From Ascoidea rubescens DSM 1968 (lineage: Eukaryota; Ascomycota; Saccharomycetes; Ascoideales; Ascoideaceae), in assembly GCF_001661345.1 (NCBI RefSeq), contig NW_017962922.1, positions 1 through 64,000 of the forward strand: a stretch of DNA of 64,000 nucleotides, read 5' to 3'. The notes below the pieces were generated by a model that saw only the letters and a list, made by a program, of their open reading frames with translations, did not search any database and was not told the origin of the DNA. This document shows positions 40,987 through 51,050 of this stretch, one piece after another. The position numbers and the translations under genes are program-made. Positions within the stretch are counted from its first letter, which is position 1. Every line of letters starts with the position of its first letter.

Positions 40987-42732
40987 TTACCTGGCCCAAG
41001 GTGCTTTTGTCACGACGGTGTCTTCTGGCTGGGGTCTTTCTCTGCTGCCTGTGCTGCCTCTACTGCCTCTGTTGTTCATGCCCCGGGCTCTGGAGCTATT
41101 GATTTTAATGTCCCTCTTTTTGTGGAGCGATCTGGCATTCATGTTTCCCATGTTCCCCATGCTGGCCATGTTTATCGGCGATCTTGGAGGACTCGTGGAG
41201 GTGTTGACTAAATGTTTGTAGCTTTCAATTGAATTCACTGATAACCGTCTTAAGTTTGAATAGCTGCTGTCGTTGGTGTTTCCGCTTCCATTATTATTCT
41301 CCAGGTTTGGCAAGACCGTAACTGGACTGAAATCTAAGCTAGAATTTAATGTGTCTTTATTGTATCTCAGCTCGACAGGAATCTTTCGTAGATTATTATT
41401 TTCATATTCATATCCTTCATGTTTGTTTTTGTAGTCATTTTTCCCCTGTTTGTTGCAGTTATCATTGCTGTTCAATAGTTCCTCTGGTATATTCTCGGGC
41501 AATAGCTTGCCTGTATGCATCTCAATCCAAGGATACAATACCCCACCAAAATAAAAATGTTGAATAACAGGGAACTTGTCCAACACTTCTTCATAATACA
41601 TTTTCATTAACCCTCTCAATATTTTCCTCCATGTTTTAATTCCAGATATATCATATAGCATAGGAGAGTGTTCCCAAAATGCCCCTCGTTTAACTTTAAT
41701 AATAAATGAAATAGAATTAAAAAATAAGTTTTTGGTTTGATATTTTTTCAACTCTTTTAAATCTAAAAAACTCGATGGTTCTGGTATCACTTTGCTATTG
41801 TTATTGTTATTGTTATTATTATTGTTATTGTTATTATTATTGTTATTATTATGAATACTATTATTATCATCTGCTTTTCTTATTATCATAGGTTTTTTGA
41901 ATTCATTATCGTTTTCAAATAATTCTTTCTTGCCAACAAATTGTGATGCTCCTAAAATATATGAAAAATGAAAATGATCATCTAATCCCCAAACTCCATG
42001 ACTGCCTGCTGGCTCCAATGTATAATTCAATATCAACTTTCGCACCAAATCATAATATCTGCTAAAAATTAAAATAAAATCAACTCCTTTAACATTCTTA
42101 ATCACATCACACATCCACAACCCACCAATGAATGCAATGAAATTTAACTCATGCCCAGTTCCATAATCTAGTCTAATTTTGGATCCAAATGAATTCAATA
42201 CATAGAATTTGATTTCAATTAAAAACGTATCTGCTGATGGTCCTTTATAAAACGGTTCAATTAACAACTCTTTCAATAAATTGTCAATATTATTTGCAAC
42301 TCTTTTATGCCAATCTCTGTCAGCTAAGTTTCCATATCTTCTTGGCCCTTGAAATGGTGGGATCTCATCCGCATACTTACTAAGAACATCTAATAATTGT
42401 AAAACATTACTAACAGCTTTATCACCACCACTGTCCTTAGATTTATTGAATGAGAATGCTGCACCTTTGATTAGACCATTGCTCGATGTTAATATAGTAG
42501 AGTTGGTTGATATCTCATGGTCAAAGTCAACAATTCTAGCATCCAAACAGTTTTCAGGGCATTCAATTGAACTGGTCAACTCAATTATTCTATTCATAAT
42601 TTTCTTTAAATTGTATATTGCCAATGAATTCTGAAAATATCCAGTTCCAACTGAATCATGAATTCTCTTTATTGGATCAATAAAATTGGGATTCTTTCCC
42701 AAGGATTCAAATAGTCTTGGTTCATCTATCAT
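40987..42732 (-). CDS. RRD1: PP2A activator, peptidyl-prolyl isomerase of the PTPA family (Rrd1)
   Basis: 581 residues. PTPA signatures: QGPRRYGNLADRDWHKRV, NSFGSKIRLDYGTGHELNFIAF, LEPAGSHGVWGLDDHFHFSYILGASQFVG, GAFWEHSPMLYDISGIKTW and KFPVIQHFYFGGVLYPW. PTPA proteins activate PP2A-type phosphatases (Sit4, Pph21/22) and isomerise prolyl bonds. The protein is much longer than S. cerevisiae Rrd1 (393). There is an asparagine run near 310-330, inside the domain between YILGASQF and the next conserved block. The roughly 170-residue C-terminal tail ends KAPWAR; related fungal Rrd1 tails end similarly. The first ATG in frame is 42732. Confidence 0.9.
   Translation of the reverse strand: MIDEPRLFESLGKNPNFIDPIKRIHDSVGTGYFQNSLAIYNLKKIMNRIIELTSSIECPENCLDARIVDFDHEISTNSTILTSSNGLIKGAAFSFNKSKDSGGDKAVSNVLQLLDVLSKYADEIPPFQGPRRYGNLADRDWHKRVANNIDNLLKELLIEPFYKGPSADTFLIEIKFYVLNSFGSKIRLDYGTGHELNFIAFIGGLWMCDVIKNVKGVDFILIFSRYYDLVRKLILNYTLEPAGSHGVWGLDDHFHFSYILGASQFVGKKELFENDNEFKKPMIIRKADDNNSIHNNNNNNNNNNNNNNNNNNSKVIPEPSSFLDLKELKKYQTKNLFFNSISFIIKVKRGAFWEHSPMLYDISGIKTWRKILRGLMKMYYEEVLDKFPVIQHFYFGGVLYPWIEMHTGKLLPENIPEELLNSNDNCNKQGKNDYKNKHEGYEYENNNLRKIPVELRYNKDTLNSSLDFSPVTVLPNLENNNGSGNTNDSSYSNLRRLSVNSIESYKHLVNTSTSPPRSPINMASMGNMGNMNARSLHKKRDIKINSSRARGMNNRGSRGSTGSRERPQPEDTVVTKAPWAR
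41797..41852. repeat. Poly-Asn codon repeat in RRD1
   Basis: ATT/GTT-type trinucleotide repeats on the plus strand, encoding about 18 consecutive Asn on the minus strand, inserted within the PTPA domain. Confidence 0.85.
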
Positions 42733-43069
42733 TTTGAGTGCTCTCTTATCACTATTCTCGTTATTTGTCAATTGACAATTATAATAAGTTAGCCTTTGAG
42801 TGTTATTTAATTCAGAAGCAGTTGCTTTATTATTGTAGCGCTGGATTATGTTGTTGTTTACTCATTGCTCCTTGATTTTTTTTAGCCCTGAAAGACCAAA
42901 GACACAAGTCTAAAAACGTGCAGGTTCTTGCTGCAAGCACATGAAAGTTGAAGCAATACCTTTAAACTGTAATTCGGAATTTCTACACAAAAAATACTTA
43001 ATATATACTTAAATTTAACTTTCATTACAACATCATATATAATCATCATATATAATCGATGGCTTGATA

Positions 43070-45598
43070 TTATTTACTAAAATTCTCTAAAATAAATAAT
43101 AAAAGATCCACATTAGGCGAGTTTTCCTTGGGATTCTTTCCAGCAACCTCCTTGAATTCCTTAACTGTTTCTTCAATAAGGCTAACCACATCTTTTTGAA
43201 TTATCTCCTTGGGCACCATATTTTTAATTCCAATCAACAAATTTAAATATGTCAATAACAATTTGAAATCATTCTCATCAATTCCATTTGTGTATTTAGA
43301 TTTCTTAGATTCCAGATCTAGACTTATGGTGAAATTTTCATCGTCATCCTTATTTATAGAAACAGTAAAAGTCTCCTCCACTGAACGTTTGAATAACTCA
43401 ATAATCTCTTGCAACCTTGGATTCGTTAAAGTGATGAATTTAGAACTTCTGGGTGGTAAAGATGGTGGTTGGGATTGAGATTGTTTTAGAATTTCTGTTT
43501 TTTCTTCTGAAGGGTTTTCACCTATTTTCATTCCTTTCAAATTTTCCTCTATATTTGAAATACTATCCTTGATAACTGGTTTATTTCTAGTCAATAAATC
43601 TTTTAAAATTCCAACCATTGCTATTCTAGCATTCGAATAAGGACAAAATTCTATTGAGTCTTTTAAAAACTCCCAGCAAAATTCTTCATCACTTAATGAC
43701 AATATTTTTACAATTAACGTATAAATCGATTGTCTTATATTATTCTCCTTTTCATCAACTGAAATAATAGTTGTTAAAGTTTGCAATAAAATTTTCAAAA
43801 AAATTCTCAAATTTTTATCCTTTGAAATATCTTTAATATCATTATTAGTAAGACACTCCCTTGAAATTGATAACCAAAGACCAAAAAGAATACAGTCTTT
43901 AATTTCAGTGTACACTGTGTTTCGTTTTTCTGCTATTCTAAAGCTTAGAAAATCTGATAACGTGAGATTTTTATCATTTGAAATCGATAAAACCGGAATT
44001 AAAAATCTTATAGATAATAACAAAACATCTTTGAAGTTTAGCAATGAGGAAATAATTTTTTTCTTTGTCATTTCTTCATTAGAGTCTAATTTTTCACTGA
44101 ATGAAAAAAAACAAATATATAGTAAACCAATCTTCGATAATTTAATGCCATCGTTATCATTATCATTACCAATTTTTTTTGAAAATCCATTACCATTCAT
44201 TGAAATTAAAGAATTTCTTTTAAAATCATCATTGGAAATCCTAAAAATCTCTCTGATTATAAATTCTTCTCTTAAATTTTGATCTTTAATTGAATTTGAA
44301 ATTATATTTAAAGTTCCTTTTTCCAGTAAAATCTTTAAATATAATTCCTTTGAATAATTAATAAAATCAGCTTCAAATATTTCTTCCAAATTCAAATCAA
44401 ATGATTGAGATAATTCCATCAATCTTAAAGTGATCTCTTTCAACATTTCATCATTAGTGGATCTATAATTTCGAATGTTTTTTTGAATCGCATTACTAAA
44501 ATCATTATTATTTGTTTTATTTTTACTAGTTTCTTTATTTGATTTTGATTTGGAAATAACTGGTTTGTTACATAGTGAGAATTTCAACTGTAATTGTGAA
44601 TAAAAACTCAAAGATAAACTTAGGTCAGTATATTTTAAGGATAATTCAGCTAAGTGAGTTATAAATGATTGTAATAATTTTCTTTGTAAATATAGTTCGT
44701 CTTCAGAAAATTGATAAATATTATCAAAGGTACTATCTTTAGGAGGATCCAATGGTAAAGGAGGTATATAATCTCTTGCAAAAACATATAATCTTCTAGC
44801 TAAGAAAGAAAGATTAAGTATCTCATCCACATTATTGTTTAATAGTTTTAAAAGAGCGGTTATTGCCATAACTAAAAACTTTGAAGGACTGTTCGTATGT
44901 ATTCTCTTTAGTGAAGCCAGTAATAACTCTAATAAAGAATGAAATTTGATATCAAAAAATCTTTCCTTAAGCTCATCATTCGAAAATTGGTCGACTAGGA
45001 GTTCCAAATTCAATTGATCTTCATTTTGATTTTCTTCATCTTTATTAGCATCACCGGTTTCCTTTTGCTCATCTTCTTTGTCATTTTGATTTTCCTTGAA
45101 GTGGCATTTTAAGGATGACAATAATTCGCAAGCCTTAAGAAATAATTCCTTCGGATTCCCATATCTTGCTAATAGATCAAAGATAGATAAGGACGATTTT
45201 ATACAAGGAGCATTACTAAGATAACTTTTGAATTTAAAAGAAGAGGATTCTATAAAGTTTATTAGAACTTCAGGCAAATCCCAACCAATTTCATAAATCA
45301 ATTCATTATTATTGAATTCAACATCATTTCTTAAAATCTCATGTAACGTCGCCAACAATTTTTCCATCTCATCATCATTGTAATTGTTTGAATTTGATAA
45401 ATAAATGTCAATCAAAGTAGAATAAGAAATAAAATCTTTAGTTTTGATAGCGTCTTTTGCAGCATCATGAAAAAATTGACAAATTTTATCCACAGAAATT
45501 GAATCCAGATCTTCCGAAGAGAGTAAAGTGTATTGGGGAGCTAAGAATGCCTCGCTATCTAATCCAGAATTGTCTTCATTGCTTTCAACGTTGGACAT
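43070..45598 (-). CDS. YBP1: Yap1-binding protein family (Ybp1/Ybp2, glomulin-like)
   Basis: 842 residues, helical and Leu/Asn-rich. S. cerevisiae Ybp1 (674) binds Yap1 and is needed for its peroxide-dependent oxidation with Hyr1; Ybp2 acts at kinetochores. Conserved family features are the N-terminal helix with YSTLIDIYL, the IGWDLPEVLINFIES motif, the RYGNPKELFLKACELL block and the central LARRLYVFARDYIPPLPLDP segment. Low-complexity Asn/Asp/Lys inserts account for the extra length. I cannot separate Ybp1 from Ybp2 by eye; many yeasts have only one. Confidence 0.8.
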   Translation of the reverse strand: MSNVESNEDNSGLDSEAFLAPQYTLLSSEDLDSISVDKICQFFHDAAKDAIKTKDFISYSTLIDIYLSNSNNYNDDEMEKLLATLHEILRNDVEFNNNELIYEIGWDLPEVLINFIESSSFKFKSYLSNAPCIKSSLSIFDLLARYGNPKELFLKACELLSSLKCHFKENQNDKEDEQKETGDANKDEENQNEDQLNLELLVDQFSNDELKERFFDIKFHSLLELLLASLKRIHTNSPSKFLVMAITALLKLLNNNVDEILNLSFLARRLYVFARDYIPPLPLDPPKDSTFDNIYQFSEDELYLQRKLLQSFITHLAELSLKYTDLSLSLSFYSQLQLKFSLCNKPVISKSKSNKETSKNKTNNNDFSNAIQKNIRNYRSTNDEMLKEITLRLMELSQSFDLNLEEIFEADFINYSKELYLKILLEKGTLNIISNSIKDQNLREEFIIREIFRISNDDFKRNSLISMNGNGFSKKIGNDNDNDGIKLSKIGLLYICFFSFSEKLDSNEEMTKKKIISSLLNFKDVLLLSIRFLIPVLSISNDKNLTLSDFLSFRIAEKRNTVYTEIKDCILFGLWLSISRECLTNNDIKDISKDKNLRIFLKILLQTLTTIISVDEKENNIRQSIYTLIVKILSLSDEEFCWEFLKDSIEFCPYSNARIAMVGILKDLLTRNKPVIKDSISNIEENLKGMKIGENPSEEKTEILKQSQSQPPSLPPRSSKFITLTNPRLQEIIELFKRSVEETFTVSINKDDDENFTISLDLESKKSKYTNGIDENDFKLLLTYLNLLIGIKNMVPKEIIQKDVVSLIEETVKEFKEVAGKNPKENSPNVDLLLFILENFSK

Positions 45599-46308
45599 TT
45601 TGTTTATTGTACCTTTAGTTTCAAAACCAGTAAATTAATTTGAGAGGTAAATTTGAGAAATATATTTCAGAGCAAGAAAATGTTAAGCACATTTTGTTAC
45701 TAAGATAAAATAAATACAAATGTTGGATGTTTCCCGATTCGCCACACCGCATTAAAATCTGCAAAGCTGCCATTTTCCAGCATATGCACGTGTGTATCCA
45801 TGAGTTTGGGTTCAGTAATAGGGCTTTTTAGGGCTCCAATATCTGGTTTTGGTTTGATACAATAGAATACATCAGAAAAGCCTGTTGTTTTTCTTAGTTT
45901 ATGACTTTTTTTTGCTTCAATTATATTTTCCCAGATTTAATGGTGAAAACAAGTACACATTTGTTGCTGATATTAACTATTGGTAAGGTAATGCGATTAA
46001 TCAATAAAACCTAAAAGCTAATTAAAACAAAAAGAAATAAAAAGGCAAAGAGAGAAAAAAAGATATAAGACACAACTAATGACCAAATTTTAAACCAGAT
46101 CAAGAGATAAAAATCAGAAAATGCAAAAGGATAAAATAGCAAATTTAAATTGAAAAAAAAATTAAAAAGACGATTATGAAAATAGAAATCTAGAATTAAA
46201 TTGAAGAAAAAAAATGAAAAAAAAAACACAATAAAAAGGGATAAAGCAAATTAAAAATAAAATATTAGAATAAATTGATATTACAACTTTTTTCATAGTA
46301 AAGTGCCA
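45599..46308. other. YBP1 upstream / ENV9 downstream region
   Basis: 710 bases. The YBP1-proximal part contains a CACGTG word near 45787. The rest is A-rich. No gene is supported. Confidence 0.5.
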
Positions 46309-47304
46309 CTACAATTCTTGGATATGGTAACCAAGTTCCTCTAGTTTATGAACCGTCCAGAGCCATGTAGCAGCAGCATTATCCATGCTAGAAGCAACAC
46401 CACTTGGATTAGTTTCTATGCCATGAGTAGCATAATATTTCCCGTTATCTGTTTCAGGAGTCAATTCCTTTGATAATGCACACTTTAATGTAGCATAAGC
46501 ACCTTCTTCATTTGTTACTCCAAAAAAGAAACCAAATATTTGAAAAAAAATCCAAAATATAATTCCAATTAATGGTAATCGCGTCCAATAACTAAATAAA
46601 TTGGTGTTCATGACAAATCCAGGATGAACTGCAACACTTAATATTTTCGGATTTTTCAAGGATAACATTTTCATATACTGGATTCCAGCAGTCTTTGCCA
46701 TTCCATATCGAAACCAAGTAAATAGAATATTCGGTTTGAAATTAAATGTCGAATCCATATTAAATGGATAAAATTGAAATCTATGGCCAATTGATGATAA
46801 ATAAATAATGCGAGGATCAATCACATCTTTTTTTTCCATTAATGGAATTAGCCTCTGAGTCAATAAAAAATGTGAAATAAAATTAGTCTGTAACTGAATT
46901 TCAAATCCGTCTTTGGTTTTTGAATATGGCAAGGCCATGACACCAGCGTTATTGATTAGCAAATTTAAAGAAGACTCTTGGTTCTTGAACGTTATAGACG
47001 CTGTTTCAACAGAGTTCAAATCACATAAATCCAATTGTAAAAATTTCAATTCACCACACTTTTTGGAATTCAACTCCTCTTTGGAATAAAAGATCCTTCT
47101 TTTCATGGCTTCATTCTTAATTTCCATTGTAGCTTTATCAACTCTGTTTTTACTTCTTCCACCAATGTAAACAACAAATCCATGGAGATATAGATGTAAA
47201 ACAGTGTACCAACCTATTCCACTGTTACCGCCAGTTATAATGCAAACACGACGGTCTGTAGATGGATTAACGTAAGGCAAGTTATTGGGATCAAATTTGC
47301 TCAT
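46309..47304 (-). CDS. ENV9: Short-chain oxidoreductase Env9
   Basis: 331 residues (S. cerevisiae Env9 is 330). An SDR with the cofactor loop TGGNSGIGWYTVLHLYLHGF, the structural NNAGV motif, the active-site YGMAK (YxxxK) and a catalytic Ser in YLSSIGH. A hydrophobic segment near 240-260 (LIGIIFWIFFQIFGFFF) fits membrane or lipid-droplet association. Env9 is implicated in lipid-droplet morphology and vacuolar function. The N-terminal PYVNPSTDRRVCIITGG agrees with the family start. Confidence 0.88.
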   Translation of the reverse strand: MSKFDPNNLPYVNPSTDRRVCIITGGNSGIGWYTVLHLYLHGFVVYIGGRSKNRVDKATMEIKNEAMKRRIFYSKEELNSKKCGELKFLQLDLCDLNSVETASITFKNQESSLNLLINNAGVMALPYSKTKDGFEIQLQTNFISHFLLTQRLIPLMEKKDVIDPRIIYLSSIGHRFQFYPFNMDSTFNFKPNILFTWFRYGMAKTAGIQYMKMLSLKNPKILSVAVHPGFVMNTNLFSYWTRLPLIGIIFWIFFQIFGFFFGVTNEEGAYATLKCALSKELTPETDNGKYYATHGIETNPSGVASSMDNAAATWLWTVHKLEELGYHIQEL

Positions 47305-47788
47305 TGTTGTAAAGCAGGAAGGACTTTAGCATAAAATCTGGCAGAAAGTGCTTTTTTAAAGCTGCTGAAGTTGCTTTCCAGGAGAAAAAACAGCACTCAC
47401 AAAAATGTAAAAAACAACAGAGATTTCGAATCAAGCTTTGCGTCACGTGAAAGCTGTTTCATGTGCTTCTTTTGCTGTCAATTGGTTTGGAAGTTACGGT
47501 TTTCATGTAGACGTGTTTATAAAGTAATTCTAAGTAGAATAAACTGATTATAAGAACAACAGGTATAGAAAACAAGGAAAGAAAACAAGGAAAGAAAACG
47601 GAAAATATTTAGAACAGTATTGAGAATAGTAAGAATAAGAGTAAAACAAAGAAATGAAAATAATATGCATAGAAAACAATCATTTTAAAGTCAGATCTAA
47701 TATTAAAGGTAGATGCTTGACATGAGATTTATTAGGCTTTATTATATTATACACTAGGTGTTTAGCAGCTATCCTCATTGCTTGACAA
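47305..47788. other. ENV9-CDC50 intergenic region
   Basis: 484 bases with short gaaaacaagga repeats near 47570-47600. The upstream part carries a CACGTGA word near 47445 in the ENV9 promoter. No gene. Confidence 0.5.
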
Positions 47789-49170
47789 TCAAATATCTTT
47801 TTCCTTTTTCCATGACAAATAGCTTGTATCACCACTCTTTCTTGGTGCAACGAGGTGAACGATTAGAAATAAGATAGCCAAAAGGAAACAAATGCCTCCA
47901 ACCACAATCCAAGTAACACCTAAAAACGAGTTTTTGCCACCGATGATAGATCTTGTAGTTATATAGATGTATTTATTTCCATTGAATGGCTTGACAGGCC
48001 AATGTAGCCCAACCACGACTTCATAAGTTCCTTCTAAAAATTTGTCGTCATCATTTCTATAATACAAATTTGAAAATGTTGGTAAACCAGCTGGGTGCAT
48101 CCAATTTTGAAATTCATACCAAGTTGAAATATCCGGCATATTTTCTTCGGAATAGCCATTTGGAAATCGTTTAATCCAATTTGGTGGAGGAACAACTTCA
48201 GATGGATCATACGCAGTTTTCTTGAACCTATTTTTATCGCTCTCCCAAGCAATACCCTCTTGAGTCATATCATAGTCGATAGAGGTCTGGTTAACACCCT
48301 TGGGCATTGTAAAAGTGTCATTGAATAATGAGTTTGCAATTAGCCCACATGGATAGTATCTTGTCCCATTGCTATCAACAGATAAAGGTTCGCAGTTTGC
48401 ACCTACTGTATTTTTAATGGCGTCAAGAGAAGCAGCTTTACCATTAATTTGATCTTCACTAAATGAAACAACATATCTTCTATGGTTTGCATAAAAGTTA
48501 TTCAATTTGTAGAAAAAGAAGACAGGAGACCCAATGTCATTTGGGATTTGAAATTGTAAATGGCATAACCCATTTTCCTCAGGATCGGATTCAGACAAGT
48601 TTACAGTGTATTTCCATTGTGGTTTTATTGAGATATCTTCTTTAAATCTAAAGTCGTAGTAATCATCAGGTATTTCAGCAAAACGGTTCATTGGTGCCTG
48701 GCTTTCACATTGTGTATACTCAATAGTTAAATCTTCGACTTGGTTAGAACCATAAAGCATACCGGCTCCCAATGGGATGAATATTATAGCAGTGATTAAT
48801 AATAATGGAATAACAGTTTTGGGGGTTATTATAGGACTTTGTAAGGATGCAAAATAAAAAAAAATTGGAAAATTAAAGAGATAAAATTAGTAAAAAACTA
48901 GTTCATTGGATTGGGTAAAAAGAGTAAAATGAGAAAAATGAACATACTGATAAGCCTTCAAACGTTGCTGTGTAAAACTATTCTCTATAAAGTTATGTTA
49001 GAATTTTATGTTTTAAAGATCATTAAATGATATTAAGTAAGATAATTGGCCAACGTACCAACTGGTCTTCTATTTTTCACCTTGGGAGCTTGATCAGTCT
49101 CATTATCAGAATCAGACATTGAGTCTGATTCATCATGTTGATGGTGTCTTCTTTTTAAGCTGAAAGGCAT
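47789..49170 (-). CDS. CDC50: P4-ATPase (flippase) beta subunit, Cdc50/Lem3 family, two introns
   Basis: Exons 49059-49170, 48948-48984 and 47789-48836 give 398 residues in one frame. Intron 1 (74 bases) starts GTACGT; intron 2 (111 bases) starts GTATGT and has a TTTACTAAT branch site. Splicing restores RRPVENSFTQQRLKAYHPIITPKTV, the conserved Cdc50 N-terminal motif. First membrane span: VIPLLLLITAIIFIPLGAG. The ectodomain has GSNQVEDLTIEYTQC and YYPCGLIANSLFNDTF with several N-glycosylation sites. Second span: WIVVGGICFLLAILFLIVHLV. It chaperones Drs2- or Dnf-type flippases. Length suits either Cdc50 (391) or Lem3 (414). Confidence 0.9.
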
Positions 49171-49798
49171 CTTCAGATAACAAATAAAGAGATACTAAAG
49201 ATAATGTAGAAGAACTCAAAGAATAATAACGTGTCTTTTTGATTGTGATTTGTTTATTCTAGTTAGAGGTGATGATTACATCAATAATGGAAAGATTCTG
49301 AGTAGGAATCAAACCGATGGAGCGACAAATATATCCGTGAAATCCATTCTCTGATTACTATTCCACCAAAAAGTAATTAGCAAGTGTCAAAAGCAGAAAC
49401 CGGAGGATGGCCGTTAATGAGCAGAGATTTAATACACGATGGAGATGGGTGGTTTAAAGATTTAATACAAAGTTAACCAATATGATAGCAAGTATGTTCT
49501 ACACTTATAAAGGCTATCAATAAGATTGTTTAAATTATAAATATAAATATAAATATAAATATAAATATAAATGTAAATGTAAATATAAATAAAAACATTT
49601 TACATAAAAAAGGAACTAAAAACCATTTCAATCGTTGCAAGAGAATATAATTACCAGTAGCTAAAAACCATACTGAATCGGAATAAAAATACAAACAAAA
49701 ACATAAATAAAAATAAAAATACGAATATGAATAAAAACAAAACCAGAAATAATAGAAAAAAAAGAAGGAAATCGATTTATAAAAATCTAATTTGAGCG
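49171..49798. other. Intergenic region upstream of the CDC50-like gene
   Basis: 628 bases, AT-rich, with an ATAAAT hexamer repeat at about 49536-49590. The 5' part must contain the CDC50-like promoter. No other gene is seen. Confidence 0.55.
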
Positions 49799-50074
49799 CT
49801 ATTTGGAAATAACAGCTTCAAACTCACTAACATTAGTGTAGGCGGAATTAATAGATGCAATGGATGATCTTCTGTTGTGTGCAAAAAGATCATCAGAAGA
49901 TTGAGTTGAGGAAACACTTTCTGATCTTTTTAACGATTTTGGTATGCAATGTATTGATAATTGGGAAACTCCTTCAATTATGACAGGATCAGAAATTCGA
50001 TTTGATAAATAAAGATATTCAACTGGTTCATCTCTTATGTTTAAACCTGGAACTAATTCGGTATATGTCATCAT
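49799..50074 (-). CDS. Small hypothetical serine-rich protein
   Basis: 91 residues from the first of two adjacent ATGs. The N-terminal half (TELVPGLNIRDEPVEYLYLSNRISDPVIIEGVSQLSIHCIP) looks like a conserved short fold. The C-terminal half is Ser/Asn-rich with basic-Ser motifs (KRSESVSS, NRRSSIAS) that look like kinase sites. There is no signal peptide or membrane span. It is isolated by about 630 and 980 bases of non-coding DNA. I do not recognise the family; coding status is inferred from composition. Confidence 0.5.
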   Translation of the reverse strand: MMTYTELVPGLNIRDEPVEYLYLSNRISDPVIIEGVSQLSIHCIPKSLKRSESVSSTQSSDDLFAHNRRSSIASINSAYTNVSEFEAVISK

Positions 50075-51050
50075 TATTTTCAGAAACAAAAAAAAAAGCA
50101 GTAAACTAGTGACAAGATTATTTAAGAATTAAAAATTGTGATTGAAAATCGAGACAGCAATTAAATTGGTATTATCGGGAAATTGTAACTGTTTAATAAT
50201 AAATAAGGGTGATTTGTAGACAAATAGATAAATATATATATATATATTTATGGACAATGAAATATTAATATATTTGTATATTGTGAAGGCGATGATGATG
50301 TGAAAAATCAGTTAAATAAAAAATGGAAATTGCCTAATTTATATGCAATTGCAAAATAAGTATAAATCCAAAAAAACCCCAGTGTTTTTGTTTTTGTGTT
50401 TCTTTTTGTTATGATGGAGATGTTGACACCAATGGCGAGAAGAGATCATGATGTAAAGGTATCATTCAATGAATTTGAAATTCATTCATCATGAATGAAT
50501 GATGAAAGAATTACCAAATCCATATGGTGCGATAACTCGAGAAAAATCAAGCAAAAAGATAGCAATCAAATACAATAGCTTTGTTGGTGGGAGGCTAAAT
50601 TGCTAATCTGCAGTGTTGCAAGTGTTCAATGATGGTGAAAAAGGGTGAGCGAGATTTAAGTTAGCCATTTTTCGCTAGATACTGACTTTATTAGCATCGC
50701 TCAAGTCATTTGCGTGAGTTTGATTCATCAAAGATAATGCCATCCACAAAAGAAAAGAGAGAAAATGACAGAGAGGGAACGGAAGCAGTTTGTGAGAAAA
50801 TGACCTCAGAACAAAGTTTGCGTATGCATGAGATGCTCAACTCCAATATGCACACGTGGTGCAATGTGCATGAACATTGAAAAACGTATGTATATGCATG
50901 TTTGAAAGATTCCGTTGCTCTGGAACCAACGCAGTGGGAAATCAGATGCATAACGTTTATTGTTCAATGTTGATATTATTTATTAATTATTATTAGGAAA
51001 GAAACAGAAGCAAAAAAAGTTAGAAAAGAAGCAAAAAGATGACATTAAGT
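50075..51050. other. Gene-poor region with a near-perfect palindrome
   Basis: About 975 bases. It includes a (TA)n run near 50235, an inverted repeat at 50480-50500, and CACGTG/ATGCAT-rich sequence around 50820-50900. A minus-strand frame at 50706-50951 has no recognisable product. Confidence 0.5.
50480..50500. repeat. Inverted repeat, 10-bp arms with a one-base centre
   Basis: ATTCATTCAT, one C, then ATGAATGAAT. The left arm is also echoed just upstream (TCATTCAATGAATT). It is non-coding and could be a dimeric regulator site or chance in simple sequence. Confidence 0.7.

Noticed and set aside
40782-41221. Plus-strand frames over the RAD6 promoter and RRD1 3' end
   Set aside because: Antisense of the RRD1 tail and of a GC-rich promoter; no family resemblance.
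50706-50951. 81-codon minus-strand frame
   Set aside because: No recognisable domain; it lies in an AT-rich gap with palindromic simple words.
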